Source of the DNA: CAVSMC01 sp963798655
Lineage (GTDB): Bacteria; Pseudomonadota; Gammaproteobacteria; Burkholderiales; Casimicrobiaceae
Length of the DNA stretch: 64,000 nt
NCBI GenBank assembly: GCA_963798655.1
Contig: CAWCUH010000003.1
Location: 186,001 to 250,000, forward strand
Direction of reading: 5' to 3'
Under the pieces are notes generated by a model. That model saw nothing but the letters and a program-made list of their open reading frames with translations, made no database searches and was not told the DNA's origin. The position numbers were made by a program, and so were the translations under genes. Within the stretch, counting starts at the first letter, position 1. Each line of letters starts with the position of its first letter. This document shows positions 1-9,251 of this stretch, piece after piece.

Positions 1-17
1 GCAACCGCGAATCGATC

Positions 18-1100
18 GTGGTCGGACTGGTCGGGCCGTTGCCTCCGCCGTCCGGGGGCATGGCAAACCAGACGCGCCAGCTTGCGCGCCTGCTCGCCCA
101 GGCGGGTGTGGGCGTCGAGGTCGTCCAAGTCAATGCGCCGTCGCGCTGGGCGCGGATCGAGCGCGTGCGCGGGGTCCGCGCGCTGTTCCGGCTGGTGCCG
201 TACCTGTTTCGCCTCTGGCGCACCGCGGGGCGTGTCGATCTCTTCCATATCATGGCGAACTCAGGATGGGCGTGGCATCTGTGCGCGGCGCCGGCGATAT
301 GGGTCGCGTGGATTCGACGGGTGCCGGTCATCGTCAACTACCGCGGCGGCGAAGCCGAAGCATTCCTCGAACGTGAAGCGGCCCTGGTGAAGCCGACAAT
401 GCGGCTGGCACGGCTGGTCGTCGTGCCGTCCGGATTCCTGCAAGCGACTTTCCGTCGTTTCGGCTTCATCGCCGAGATCGTGCCGAACATCGTGGACCTC
501 GAGCGATTCCACCCCGGCACATCGACGGCGAAAGGCCATCGGATCCTCGTCGCGCGCAACCTCGAGGACATCTACGACATTCCAACCGCCTTGCGCGCGT
601 TCGCGCGCATCCGCGACACGCATTCCGACGCATCGCTGATCGTCGCTGGCTCGGGACCACGCCTCGCGGCGCTCCAGGCGCTGTGCCGGGAGCTGCGCAT
701 CGACGCAGCGGTTCGCTTCACCGGGCGGCTGGACAACGAGCGCGTGGCCGACATTTACCGCGAAGTCGACGTGGCGCTGAACCCGTCGACGGTCGATAAC
801 ATGCCGGTCTCGCTGCTGGAAGCCCTCGCGAGCGGCGTGCCGATCGTAAGCACTGACGCCGGCGGCATTCCGTACATGGTCGAGCACGGCGTGACCGCGC
901 TGCTCGTGCCGCCGCGCGATCCTGAAGCGATGGCGGCCGCGGTGTTGCGCGTTTTCGGCGACCCGCAGCTCGGCGACTCGATGCGGCATTCCGGGCTCGA
1001 GTGCGCGAAGCGATACACGTGGGTGCGCGTGCGTCCGCTGCTGTTCGACGTCTACGCGCGGGCGCTCGGCGTGCGCTCGCTCAAGCCGTGCACGCCATGA
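18..1100 (+). CDS. Glycosyltransferase family 4 (GT-B fold)
   Basis: Probable cytoplasmic glycosyltransferase adding a sugar from a nucleotide-sugar donor to a growing polysaccharide repeat unit. The N-terminus shows the GT4 acceptor-domain opening (GPLPPPSGGMANQ). The C-terminal half carries the donor-binding pattern SLLEALASGVPIVSTDAGG, which is the E-x7-E type motif of the family. The 360 residues are normal for GT4. The GTG at 18 is the first possible start in the window, but the frame is open to base 1 and reads NRESIV before it, so the true start may lie upstream. It is followed 252 bases later by a methyltransferase on the same strand. The exact sugar is not predictable. Confidence 0.85.
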   Translation: MVGLVGPLPPPSGGMANQTRQLARLLAQAGVGVEVVQVNAPSRWARIERVRGVRALFRLVPYLFRLWRTAGRVDLFHIMANSGWAWHLCAAPAIWVAWIRRVPVIVNYRGGEAEAFLEREAALVKPTMRLARLVVVPSGFLQATFRRFGFIAEIVPNIVDLERFHPGTSTAKGHRILVARNLEDIYDIPTALRAFARIRDTHSDASLIVAGSGPRLAALQALCRELRIDAAVRFTGRLDNERVADIYREVDVALNPSTVDNMPVSLLEALASGVPIVSTDAGGIPYMVEHGVTALLVPPRDPEAMAAAVLRVFGDPQLGDSMRHSGLECAKRYTWVRVRPLLFDVYARALGVRSLKPCTP

Positions 1101-1352
1101 CGCGGGCCGACGCGCAGTCCGTCGGCCTGGGCGGTGTCGCGCGCCGTTTTCTTTCGTCACCACCACGTGACGTGTTCGAGCGTCGACCGCCTCGCGGGGT
1201 CAGGCAAAGCAAATGGTGGCAGCCGCGAGGATCGAGCGGCTGCGCGTCGAACGTCCGCACATTGCGGTGGAGCTCTCGGGCGAGTTTCGTTACGTCGTGA
1301 AGCTGCGACCTGAAGCGAATCGCTGTCGGCCTTGCCTCGCGCCTCGTTCGCC
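1101..1352. other. Intergenic stretch without a supported gene
   Basis: About 250 bases between the glycosyltransferase and the methyltransferase. Short open frames on both strands show no recognisable protein features. I saw no convincing hairpin plus T-run and no strong sigma-70 promoter. Confidence 0.5.
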
Positions 1353-2000
1353 ATGAGCGTCGTGCCCTGGCGAGTGAGGCTTTATCTGTCGAGGCTCTTC
1401 CCGCTCGCGTATCACCTCGCGGTGAACCTTGGCTTCAAGGGCAACAGTCGCGACCACTGGGACGCGATGCTCGCGCAAACGTGGGACGATCTGTCGCGCC
1501 AATGGCCGACGAAAGTGGAGATGATCTGCTCGCTCACGCGGCCGGACATGAAGGTGCTCGATCTGGCCTGCGGCACCGGCAGCATACTTCGCGAGCTCAA
1601 GCGCAGAGGCTATTCGACGTTGTACGCGCTCGAGATATCGCGATACGCCGTCGAACGGCTCAAGGGAGAGGGCATTCATGCGCGGGAAGGCACGTTGCCG
1701 CGAATCGACTATCCGGACGGCGAGTTCGACGTGGTGATCGCTTCGCAGGTGCTCGAGCATATCGTTCGCCGCAACGTGTTCGCCAGGGAGATCCGTCGCG
1801 TGCTGCGACCGGGCGGACAAGCGTTCATCTTCGTGCCCGACCGCTGCCTGGGCCCGATCGCGGAACCTGAGCACGTGATCGTCTACCGCCGCGAAACGCT
1901 GCACGCATTCCTCGCGCGGCACTTCGCGGTGGAGCAAGTAGTCGAGATGCACGACGCGAACCACGAGTCGCCGATTCTGTTCGCCCACGTCACGCGATAG
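1353..2000 (+). CDS. Class I SAM-dependent methyltransferase
   Basis: Small methyltransferase (215 aa) with the Rossmann SAM-binding motif I VLDLACGTGS, the acidic end of strand beta-2 (ALEIS), and motif IV-like FDVVIASQVLEHI, typical of Methyltransf_11/25 proteins. The post-motif LRPGGQAFIFVPD is also present. The ATG at 1353 (MSVVPW) is preferred over an upstream TTG because the upstream residues add nothing recognisable. Its place between a glycosyltransferase and a flippase suggests methylation of a sugar or lipid-linked intermediate, but the substrate is unknown. Confidence 0.8.
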   Translation: MSVVPWRVRLYLSRLFPLAYHLAVNLGFKGNSRDHWDAMLAQTWDDLSRQWPTKVEMICSLTRPDMKVLDLACGTGSILRELKRRGYSTLYALEISRYAVERLKGEGIHAREGTLPRIDYPDGEFDVVIASQVLEHIVRRNVFAREIRRVLRPGGQAFIFVPDRCLGPIAEPEHVIVYRRETLHAFLARHFAVEQVVEMHDANHESPILFAHVTR

Positions 2001-2013
2001 GAGCCGGCCTCGC

Positions 2014-3504
2014 ATGACGTTGCGCGCCCGCGCCATGTCCGGACTGCGGTGGACCGTCGGCGCGCGGCTCGCCGCACAGGTGCTCACGTGGGCGATCACG
2101 CTCGTCGTCATACGGCTGCTGTCGCCAAGCGACTACGGCCTGCTTGCGATGGCGACGATCTTCGTCGCCTTCCTCGCCATGATCGCCGAGCTCGGGCTCG
2201 GTCCGGCGGTCGTCCAGCGCGCGGACATCGGCGAGCGCGAGCTACGCAAGGTATTCGGCGTCGTGATCCTGACGCGTCTGGCGATCACCGCTGCTCTCAT
2301 CGCGGCGGCGCCGGCGATGGCCCTGTTCTTCGACGAACCACGCCTCGCGGCAGTCATCCGCGTACTGGCACTCCAGTTCCCGATCGGTGCCGTTTCGATT
2401 ATTCCATCGGCGATGCTCGATCGCCAGATGGCGTTTCGCGGTCGCTCGCTGGTGGATCTCGCGTCGACGGTGGTCGGAAGTTTCGTCGTGCTTGGTCTTG
2501 CCGTCGCAGGCCTTGGCGTGTGGGCGCTCGTCTCCGGCACCCTGGTCACGACCGCGCTGCGCACGATCGGCCTTGTCGTGCTGCGGCCGTGGTGGCGTTG
2601 GCCGAGCTTCGCATTTGGCGGCATGCGCGCGCTCCTCGCGTTCGGCGGACGCATGACGGCGGTGCAGTTCCTTTGGTACGTTTTCAATCAGGCCGACGTG
2701 CTGATCGTCGGCAAGTGGCTCGGAAAGGAACTCCTCGGCATCTATTCGGTTTCAATGCACGTCGCGTCGATGCCGAACCAGCGTCTTTCGGCGCTGATCA
2801 ACCAGCTCGCATTCCCGACGTTCGCGCGCATCCAGCACGACCTCTCGAAGGTGTCGGAAGTCCTGTTGATGGCGACGCGCGTTCTCGGCTTTGTTGCATT
2901 TCCGCTCTTCTGGGGGCTGTCGAGCGTCGCTCCGGAGATCGTGGAAGCGATCCTTGGACCGCGCTGGTCCGCGGCGGCGCTGCCGCTTCAAATACTCGCG
3001 CTCGTCATGCCGCTTCGGCTGGTCAACACGATCGTCGCGAACGCGGTCCAGGGCCTCGGGCGTTCCGACTGCGTGCTGCGCAACGTCGCGTTCGCCGTGA
3101 TCGTCACGGCTCCGCTGCTTGTTGCCGGTACCCGGTGGGGCATCATGGGAGTCGCACTTTCTTGGCTGCTGTCGTCGCCGATCGTTTTCGTGCAGAACAT
3201 GTGGCGGAATCTGCCGGTGACCGGGGTTGATTACCACCGATTCTGGCGCGCAGTTGCACCCAACGCCGGTTGCGCGCTCGCGATGTACACTGCCGTGCTC
3301 GGCACAAGGCTTGTCATGCCGTCGCATACAGCCGGGTGGCTCTCGTTGCTGACGCTGATTGTCGCCGGGGCAGCGGCGTACACGGCGGTATCGTGGTATG
3401 CGAATCGACGCACGGTGCACGAGGTCGTTGAGCTCACGCGCGAGTTCGTGCGACCCGGCCCATCCGCTGCTGCCCCGCCTTCGAGGGGACCGAGAGCGAA
3501 GTGA
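2014..3504 (+). CDS. Wzx-like polysaccharide flippase (MOP superfamily)
   Basis: Inner-membrane protein of 496 aa with about 12-14 hydrophobic segments from residue 10 to 480. The opening segment (WTVGARLAAQVLTWAITLVV, then RLLSPSDYGLLAMATIF) is typical of the polysaccharide-synthesis flippases that move undecaprenyl-linked repeat units to the periplasm. The ATG at 2014 lies 13 bases after the methyltransferase stop, so the two are probably co-transcribed. With the ligase at 5270 and the initiating transferase at 29915 it supplies the export step of a Wzx/Wzy-type pathway. Substrate specificity cannot be read from sequence. Confidence 0.88.
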   Translation: MTLRARAMSGLRWTVGARLAAQVLTWAITLVVIRLLSPSDYGLLAMATIFVAFLAMIAELGLGPAVVQRADIGERELRKVFGVVILTRLAITAALIAAAPAMALFFDEPRLAAVIRVLALQFPIGAVSIIPSAMLDRQMAFRGRSLVDLASTVVGSFVVLGLAVAGLGVWALVSGTLVTTALRTIGLVVLRPWWRWPSFAFGGMRALLAFGGRMTAVQFLWYVFNQADVLIVGKWLGKELLGIYSVSMHVASMPNQRLSALINQLAFPTFARIQHDLSKVSEVLLMATRVLGFVAFPLFWGLSSVAPEIVEAILGPRWSAAALPLQILALVMPLRLVNTIVANAVQGLGRSDCVLRNVAFAVIVTAPLLVAGTRWGIMGVALSWLLSSPIVFVQNMWRNLPVTGVDYHRFWRAVAPNAGCALAMYTAVLGTRLVMPSHTAGWLSLLTLIVAGAAAYTAVSWYANRRTVHEVVELTREFVRPGPSAAAPPSRGPRAK

Positions 3505-3565
3505 GACCGGCCTCTCTATACCGTCATGAACGCAGAGCGGGATCGCCGGCGCTTTCGACCATGCT

Positions 3566-4975
3566 TCAGCGCCCGGTCGCGTAAACCGTCCATGCTTCGA
3601 GATCATAGAGGTCGGCGCTTTTGCCTTTGATGATCCGCCGCAATGCCCGCTTGACGCGGTGTGCGGTGCTCGGGGCGGACCGGCGCGGCAGTGCGGCGTG
3701 CTCGTAATTCGACATCAGTGGCATCAGCTCACGGTGAAGCGCACGTTTGACGTCCTGGCGCCGCGCGTAGCGGAAGATTCCGCCCGATCCAACCCAGAGG
3801 ATCTCGTGGCCGAACTCTGTGGTGAGACTTGCGCGCAAGTAGTGTGCTCGGGTCGTATACGTGAGGTCGTAGGAAGCCGCGACAGCGTCGTCGGCGTCAA
3901 CGACGGCGATCTCGATTCCGGACGCCGACTTGCACACTTCGATCCCCGTCCGGCACGCGCGTAAGCGTACGAGGCAGCGGTAATCGCCGGGAAAGTCCCT
4001 CAGGTATGTGTCGAGCAATTGCGCGTTGTGCGATACCAGCCGGTAGACTTCGTCCACGATTTCCCGTGAAACGCGACCGTAGTTGTTGGCGCGCTCGATC
4101 TGCGCGGCGTATTCCCTTCGCAGGGCAGCCGCGTCGAGCGGCCTGCGGCGAACGTCGCACGTGATTCGCATGTCCTCCATCTCGAATCCGGGTGCGGCAT
4201 CGATCACCGTCACCGCCTTGTCTCGATACTTCGCCTCGTAGACCGACGTGGGTCGTTCGTTGTTGTGCACCGCTTCGTTGATCGCCAGCAGGTCGCTCTC
4301 GAGCAGTACGACGTCCGCGGCGAACGGAAACGCGTAACTCGGCTTGAGCCTGTGGACGAGGTCTGCCCAGTTCTCGTTGAACGCGTGCTGGCGAGCGGCG
4401 GCCGTTTCGCGAGCCATTTTTCCGGGAATCGAATAGCAGTTCGGGAAGTGCGATGCCGTTCCGTATCCACAGAAGAAAGTATCGACGTGCCGAAACCCGG
4501 CGAGGATTCGGTCGACGAAGCGGGCGCGTACGTCGATCGGCGCCGAATGCAGCGCGTCGTTGGCGTTCACGCAGACCTCGCGTCCATCGCTCATGATCAT
4601 CAGGGTGTCGTCAGCGTACGTCGGCCAGATCGAGCAGGTGCAGCCCGGCGCGAGCTCGAACGGTTTGTCCGGTTGCACCTCGACCACTTCGAATCCGAGC
4701 TCGCGCAGCGGCCGTGCAAGTGCGATCTCGCTCGACACGAGGACGCGGAACGTGCGCGGCAGCGACTTGAGCGTGGCCGGATGGAAGTGATCATGGTGAC
4801 CGTGCGATACGTAGACGTAGTCGATCTTGACGCTTTCGACGCTCGGAACGTCGGCGGGCGGATAGAGCCACCATTGAGCGCCGAAGCAGGGCCCGACCCA
4901 CCACGGATCAGAGAGCACCCGTACATCGCCGAGCGTAGCGAGCAGGCTCGCGTGCCCGACCAGTTTGAGCTTCAC
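3566..4975 (-). CDS. MBL-fold metallo-hydrolase (UlaG/RomA-like)
   Basis: Metallo-beta-lactamase-fold protein of about 469 aa. The N-terminus VKLKLVGHASLLATLG and the metal-binding motif HGHHDHFHP are diagnostic; further conserved acidic and His residues follow (GYGTASHFPNCY). Such proteins hydrolyse phosphoesters, lactones or amides, and this one's substrate is unknown. I chose the GTG at 4975 because a consensus -10 (TATAAT, complement of 5035-5040) puts transcription initiation at about 5028, at or inside the more upstream TTG start (5032), and because relatives usually begin just before the VGHAS motif. No clear Shine-Dalgarno is visible. The C-terminal 200 residues are not recognised. 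It is convergent with the flippase. Confidence 0.75.
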   Translation of the reverse strand: MKLKLVGHASLLATLGDVRVLSDPWWVGPCFGAQWWLYPPADVPSVESVKIDYVYVSHGHHDHFHPATLKSLPRTFRVLVSSEIALARPLRELGFEVVEVQPDKPFELAPGCTCSIWPTYADDTLMIMSDGREVCVNANDALHSAPIDVRARFVDRILAGFRHVDTFFCGYGTASHFPNCYSIPGKMARETAAARQHAFNENWADLVHRLKPSYAFPFAADVVLLESDLLAINEAVHNNERPTSVYEAKYRDKAVTVIDAAPGFEMEDMRITCDVRRRPLDAAALRREYAAQIERANNYGRVSREIVDEVYRLVSHNAQLLDTYLRDFPGDYRCLVRLRACRTGIEVCKSASGIEIAVVDADDAVAASYDLTYTTRAHYLRASLTTEFGHEILWVGSGGIFRYARRQDVKRALHRELMPLMSNYEHAALPRRSAPSTAHRVKRALRRIIKGKSADLYDLEAWTVYATGR

Positions 4976-5034
4976 GGAGCGGGATTCCCGAGGAGATAAG
5001 GACGGTGGAGCGGCTTGTTGCGCATCATGCAAGA

Positions 5035-5040
5035 ATTATA
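5035..5040 (-). promoter_or_regulatory. Consensus sigma-70 -10 box for the MBL gene
   Basis: The minus strand reads TATAAT here. No good -35 is seen at 17 bases. It lies about 60 bases upstream of the GTG at 4975 and argues against a start at 5032. Confidence 0.45.
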
Positions 5041-5269
5041 GAAGGCAGACGACGGTGGCGCCGCGCGCAATGCAACGGCCTTCCGACGGCCCGGCGGCGG
5101 ATAGCCGCACGAGCGTCAACAACCTGTACGTTACCAAGCGCTTCGCGTGTCACTCGAACTTGGATATGCTAGCCGCTCCATCGCAGGCGGCTAAGGCCGG
5201 AAGCGTGAGTTCGAAAGGGCAGGGCCGAGCAATGTCGCTGTCAAGGTCACAGGAGAGCACGGTGAAGAG

Positions 5270-6580
5270 ATGAGAGATATAGCAGTTGCAATCGTCTTCT
5301 TCGGCATTCTGCCGTTCGTGCTCGCGCATCCCGACTGGGGTGTGCTGCTTTGGACGTGGATCGGGCTGATGAATCCTCACCGGCTTGCGTTCGGCTGGGC
5401 GCACGATTTCCCGTTCGCTTTCATTGCGGGGATCGTCACGATCGTCGCGATGCTGATCTCGCGTGAGCCGAAGAGACTTCCATTGAACGCACCGGTCATC
5501 GCTCTGATCGCGTTTGACTTGTGGATGGTCGCCACGACGCTGTTCGCGATGTACCCGGCACACGCCTGGCCTCAACTCGAGAAGGTCGCGAAGATCCAGC
5601 TGTTCATCTTCATAACGCTTGCGCTGATGCAAACGCGCGAACGGATCAAGGCACTGATCTGGGTGAGCGTCTTTTCGATCGCCTTCTTCGGCATCAAGGG
5701 CGGCATCTACACGATCGCCGGCGGCGGCGTCGGGATGGTGCTCGGGCCCGACGGCGGCTTCATCGCCGGCAACACGGAGATCGCGCTGGCGCTCACGATG
5801 ACGCTGCCGATGATGCGCTGGATCCAGATGCAGGCGCAGGAGCGCTGGCTGCGCTGGGTGCTCGGCGCCTGCATGGCACTGGTCGCCATCGCGGTGCTCG
5901 GTTCCTACTCGCGGGGCGGATTGCTCGCGCTGGCTGCAATGGCGGCGGTATTCTGGCTGAAGGGGCGCAACAAGGTGATCGTCGCGATCGCACTGGTCGC
6001 GCTCGTCCCGCTGTTCCTTTCGATGATGCCAGGAGCCTGGCACGCTAGGATGGACACCATCCAGAACTATCAGGGCGATGCTTCCGCGGAGAACCGACTC
6101 AATACGTGGCAGTTTGCGTGGAACCTCGCAAAGGACCGACCCGTTGCCGGAGGCGGCTTCCAGGTGTTCCAGCCGGAAACGTACGCGCTGTACGCACCGG
6201 ACCCGACGAAGGTCTTCGATGCGCACAGCATCTGGTTCGGCGTTCTGGCCGAGCACGGATTCGTCGGACTCGGGCTGTTCATCTTGTTCTGGCTGACGAC
6301 GTGGCGCATAGGCGCGAAGGTGATACACGAGACGCGGAACCGCCCCGAGTGGCGGTGGGCGAAGGATTTGGCAGCGATGATCCAGGTGAGTCTCGTCGGA
6401 TACTGGGTTGGCGGGACATTCCTCGCGCTCGAGTACTGGGATTATCCCTACCTGCTGATGGCGCTTCTCGTATTGACGCACGTGGTCGTCCGGCGCGAAA
6501 GCGCGGCGGCGACGGCGCCCGTGCCGGCAACGCCGGGTATCGGCGCGCCGTCCGCCGGAAAGCTCGGCAGTGTCGGTTGA
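5270..6580 (+). CDS. Putative O-glycosylation ligase, exosortase A-associated
   Basis: Polytopic inner-membrane protein (436 aa, roughly 10-11 membrane segments) of the O-antigen ligase/polymerase (Wzy_C) superfamily. The N-terminus (LAHPDWGVLLWTWIGLMNPH) and the loop SVFSIAFFGIKGGIYTIAGG match the exosortase-A-associated ligase family. The periplasmic motif HSIWFGVLAEHGFVGLG is the ligase/polymerase H-x7-E-x-G signature. It probably polymerises polysaccharide or transfers it to PEP-CTERM proteins. The ATG at 5270 follows a GAAGAG element. The stop overlaps the next methyltransferase by 11 bases, so the two are translationally coupled. This is one of the best markers that the region belongs to an XrtA/PEP-CTERM system. 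Confidence 0.88.
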   Translation: MRDIAVAIVFFGILPFVLAHPDWGVLLWTWIGLMNPHRLAFGWAHDFPFAFIAGIVTIVAMLISREPKRLPLNAPVIALIAFDLWMVATTLFAMYPAHAWPQLEKVAKIQLFIFITLALMQTRERIKALIWVSVFSIAFFGIKGGIYTIAGGGVGMVLGPDGGFIAGNTEIALALTMTLPMMRWIQMQAQERWLRWVLGACMALVAIAVLGSYSRGGLLALAAMAAVFWLKGRNKVIVAIALVALVPLFLSMMPGAWHARMDTIQNYQGDASAENRLNTWQFAWNLAKDRPVAGGGFQVFQPETYALYAPDPTKVFDAHSIWFGVLAEHGFVGLGLFILFWLTTWRIGAKVIHETRNRPEWRWAKDLAAMIQVSLVGYWVGGTFLALEYWDYPYLLMALLVLTHVVVRRESAAATAPVPATPGIGAPSAGKLGSVG

Positions 6581-7325
6581 AACGGCGAATTCAAAGCGCC
6601 ATGCATTCGAAGCCCGCTGGCGCGAGCGGTTTCGCGAGTTCGCCGAGCTCCATGATGACGACGCCGGGATCGCCGGATGGAGCAAGACAGGGCTCGCCGC
6701 ACGTCTTCGGCGGTTCGCCGGGCTCTCGAAGGCGAGCCGCCCGCGCGGCCGCTGGCTGGACGCGGGTTGCGGAGCCGGTACCTACACGCGGCTTCTGCAC
6801 GAGAGCGGTCACGAGGTCGTCGGCGTCGATTATCTGCTGGTCACTGTGCAGAAGGCATGGTCCCGCGATCACTGCGGTGCGCAGTACATCGTCGGCGACG
6901 TGAACGCATTGCCCTTCGCGGAAGCCAGTTTCGACGGCGTGCTGTGCTTCGGCGTCTTGCAGGCGCTGGCGGAAAGCGGACCTGCGCTTCGGGAACTCGC
7001 GCGTACCGTGCGTCCGGGCGGCGAGCTGTGGATCGACGCGTTGAACGTCCGCTGCCTTGTTCATGCGGCGGAGCTCCTGAAGCGCAAGATCAAAGGCCGG
7101 CCGATTCACCTGCGCTACGAGGCGCCGTCGCGCGTGCGCAAGTCGATAGAAGCTCTGGGCTTCGATAACGTGCGGGTGCACTGGCTGCCGATTCTTCCCG
7201 GCTCCTGGCCGCGCCTTCAGTGGCTCATCGAGACCGCGGTCGGCCGCTGGATGCTGCGCGCGCTCCCATTCGTCGGCCTCCTGGGCAGCCATTCGTTCAT
7301 CGTTCAAGCGCGAAAGTGGTTCTGA
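6570..7325 (+). CDS. Class I SAM-dependent methyltransferase
   Basis: Methyltransferase of 251 aa with SAM motif WLDAGCGAGTYTRLL, a later LPFAEASFDGVLCFGVLQALAE segment (Methyltransf_11 pattern) and VRPGGELWIDALN. The start is a GTG inside the end of the ligase gene (11-base overlap), implying coupled translation and a shared role in polysaccharide maturation. The C-terminal 80 residues, rich in Trp and Leu, may form a membrane-proximal helix. The substrate is unknown. Confidence 0.8.
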   Translation: MSVETANSKRHAFEARWRERFREFAELHDDDAGIAGWSKTGLAARLRRFAGLSKASRPRGRWLDAGCGAGTYTRLLHESGHEVVGVDYLLVTVQKAWSRDHCGAQYIVGDVNALPFAEASFDGVLCFGVLQALAESGPALRELARTVRPGGELWIDALNVRCLVHAAELLKRKIKGRPIHLRYEAPSRVRKSIEALGFDNVRVHWLPILPGSWPRLQWLIETAVGRWMLRALPFVGLLGSHSFIVQARKWF

Positions 7326-7412
7326 TCGGCCGGGCGCACCATCCGGCTCAGACTTGTTTCACCCGAGCGGCGTGTCCGCGCACTACCGGCGCGAAGCGCG
7401 CGGCAGCCACCG

Positions 7413-9251
7413 TCACTTGGCGTGCCTCCGGAACCATAGCTCGAGCATCATCAGGACCCAAACCAACGTGCCGTAATACGCGGCGTGCTCCTGGAGCCAG
7501 CTCCGCGTGAGTGCGTCCAGCATTTCGGGTCTGAATATGCCGCGCTTGCGCAGATCGGAAAGGGCGTCGGCGGCGAATTCGTGCAGCGGGGCATAGTCGC
7601 GAAGCCACTGGCCCGCTGGCAGCCCGAAGCCGTGCTTCGACTTGTTGATGATCTCGACAGGAAGAAAATCGCGCAAAGCTTCCTTGAAAAAATAGCGCAG
7701 CCTCGTTCGCCGCAGCTTCATGTCGGACGGCAGTGTCTGGGAGAAGGCAACCACCGCTTCATGCAGCAGCGGAAACGCGACGTCGACCCCGGCGGCGTCG
7801 CACATGCGGGTAACCTTCGGCAAGTCGTTGTCGGCCAGGGTGAACTTCGCGTCGATCGCGAGCAGTTGATTGATGAGGCTGCGCGCTCCCGCAGCGCGAT
7901 GGACGTCGGCAAGCATCGCGGACGGCTCGTCGCGATCTATCGAGCGGAGGAAATCTGCGTCGAACAGGTTGTCCGCGCCGAGACGGTCCAGCAAATTGTA
8001 GGTCTCGTATCGCGACGGCATCGGTTTTCGCGCTTGCTCGACGTAACCGCGCGCCCGACGCAGCAGCGTGAGCCTCTGGCTGCGCGGCAGGTTGAGTACA
8101 ACCGGTTCGAGCACGATCTCGCGTAACGCTTTCGGGATGTGCTGGTAAAGCGACAGCTGGTACTGAAGCGCGTAACGGGCGTTGCCGCCGAACAGCTCGT
8201 CGCCGCCGTCGCCTGCAAGCATTCGCGTGATGCCTGCGTCGTGAGCCCGCGTCGCGCAAAAGAACGTCGGCACGGCGGATGCGTTGCCGAACGGCTCGTC
8301 GTAGGCGTCGGCGATGACGGACAACGCAGCCAGCGTGTCCGCAGGTGTGACGTAATATTCGTGATGCTCGGTGCCGAAGCGCCGAGCGGCGATTCGCGCG
8401 TACTCCATCTCGTCATACCCATGCACGTCGAACCCGATGGAAAACGTCTTTGCCGGCGTTCCGGTGATTTCTCCGACGATGCCTGAAACCGTCGAACTGT
8501 CGGTGCCCCCGCTCAGGAACGTACCGCAGCCGGTGGGAAGCACAAAAGCACCGACGCCGGTGCGAAGTGCCTCTCGGAACCGCTGCTTGACGACCTCGAA
8601 CCGTTCGGTGTGATCTTCCTCGAACGACATCTGCCAGAAGCGTCGCGCCGCCGGCCGCTCGCCGTCGAACACGAGCGATTGCCCGGGCTCGAGGCGCTGG
8701 ACGCCCTCGAACATCGTGTGCGGGCCCGGCACCATGTGGAAGTGCACATAGTTGTAGATCGACTGCGGCCGGATCTTCCTGGTGGCCCACAGGGGGTGCG
8801 CGTTCACGGCGTCGCACGTGGGCCCGAAGACGATGACCCGACCGGCGATCGCGTAGACGACATTCCGGATGCCGATCCTGTCGATCGCCAGCAGTGCGCG
8901 GTTTTGCCGTTCGTCGAACAGGGCAAGTGAGAAGTCGCCTTGCAGCGACACGAGGGCGTCGGGTCCGCGCTTGCGATAGTCTTCCAGGAACCGGCGTGCG
9001 ACGTCGTTGTCGGGCGAAGACACGCAGGGCGCACCCTTGGTCGATGGGTGCCCGAAGGTGGCGAGGCGGACGCCGTCCTCCTCGTACACGAGGACGGTGC
9101 CGCGGGGACCGCGGGCGGCGAGATCATTCGCAGCAGCCATCAATGTATCGGCCGAGGCGCGATCGGAAAACGTGTCGGTGGCGACCATGCGCGCGAGGAT
9201 CGTCCGCGCGTCGCCCACCGGTTGGCCGAACCAACCGTACACACCGCTCAT
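7413..9251 (-). CDS. Asparagine-synthetase-like amide ligase lacking the glutaminase Cys
   Basis: AsnB-family protein of 612 aa. The C-terminal synthetase domain is intact: the PP-loop LSGGTDSSTVSG lies at residues 246-257, and DGGDELFGG follows. The N-terminal Ntn-type domain begins MSGVYGWFG, so the catalytic Cys2 of glutamine-dependent enzymes is Ser. The NGEIYN and DTE glutamine-pocket motifs are not recognisable either. In known AsnB relatives that lost this Cys (beta-lactam and carbapenam synthetases) the enzyme joins an internal or external amine instead of glutamine-derived ammonia. The start ATG overlaps the upstream GNAT stop (ATGA), so this is the last gene of a three-gene minus-strand operon. 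I infer amidation of a carboxyl group on the polysaccharide or its precursor. Confidence 0.85.
   Translation of the reverse strand: MSGVYGWFGQPVGDARTILARMVATDTFSDRASADTLMAAANDLAARGPRGTVLVYEEDGVRLATFGHPSTKGAPCVSSPDNDVARRFLEDYRKRGPDALVSLQGDFSLALFDERQNRALLAIDRIGIRNVVYAIAGRVIVFGPTCDAVNAHPLWATRKIRPQSIYNYVHFHMVPGPHTMFEGVQRLEPGQSLVFDGERPAARRFWQMSFEEDHTERFEVVKQRFREALRTGVGAFVLPTGCGTFLSGGTDSSTVSGIVGEITGTPAKTFSIGFDVHGYDEMEYARIAARRFGTEHHEYYVTPADTLAALSVIADAYDEPFGNASAVPTFFCATRAHDAGITRMLAGDGGDELFGGNARYALQYQLSLYQHIPKALREIVLEPVVLNLPRSQRLTLLRRARGYVEQARKPMPSRYETYNLLDRLGADNLFDADFLRSIDRDEPSAMLADVHRAAGARSLINQLLAIDAKFTLADNDLPKVTRMCDAAGVDVAFPLLHEAVVAFSQTLPSDMKLRRTRLRYFFKEALRDFLPVEIINKSKHGFGLPAGQWLRDYAPLHEFAADALSDLRKRGIFRPEMLDALTRSWLQEHAAYYGTLVWVLMMLELWFRRHAK

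Noticed and set aside
5150..6685. A 511-codon minus-strand frame
   Set aside because: Antisense to the O-glycosylation ligase, whose membrane helices and motifs are clearly real.
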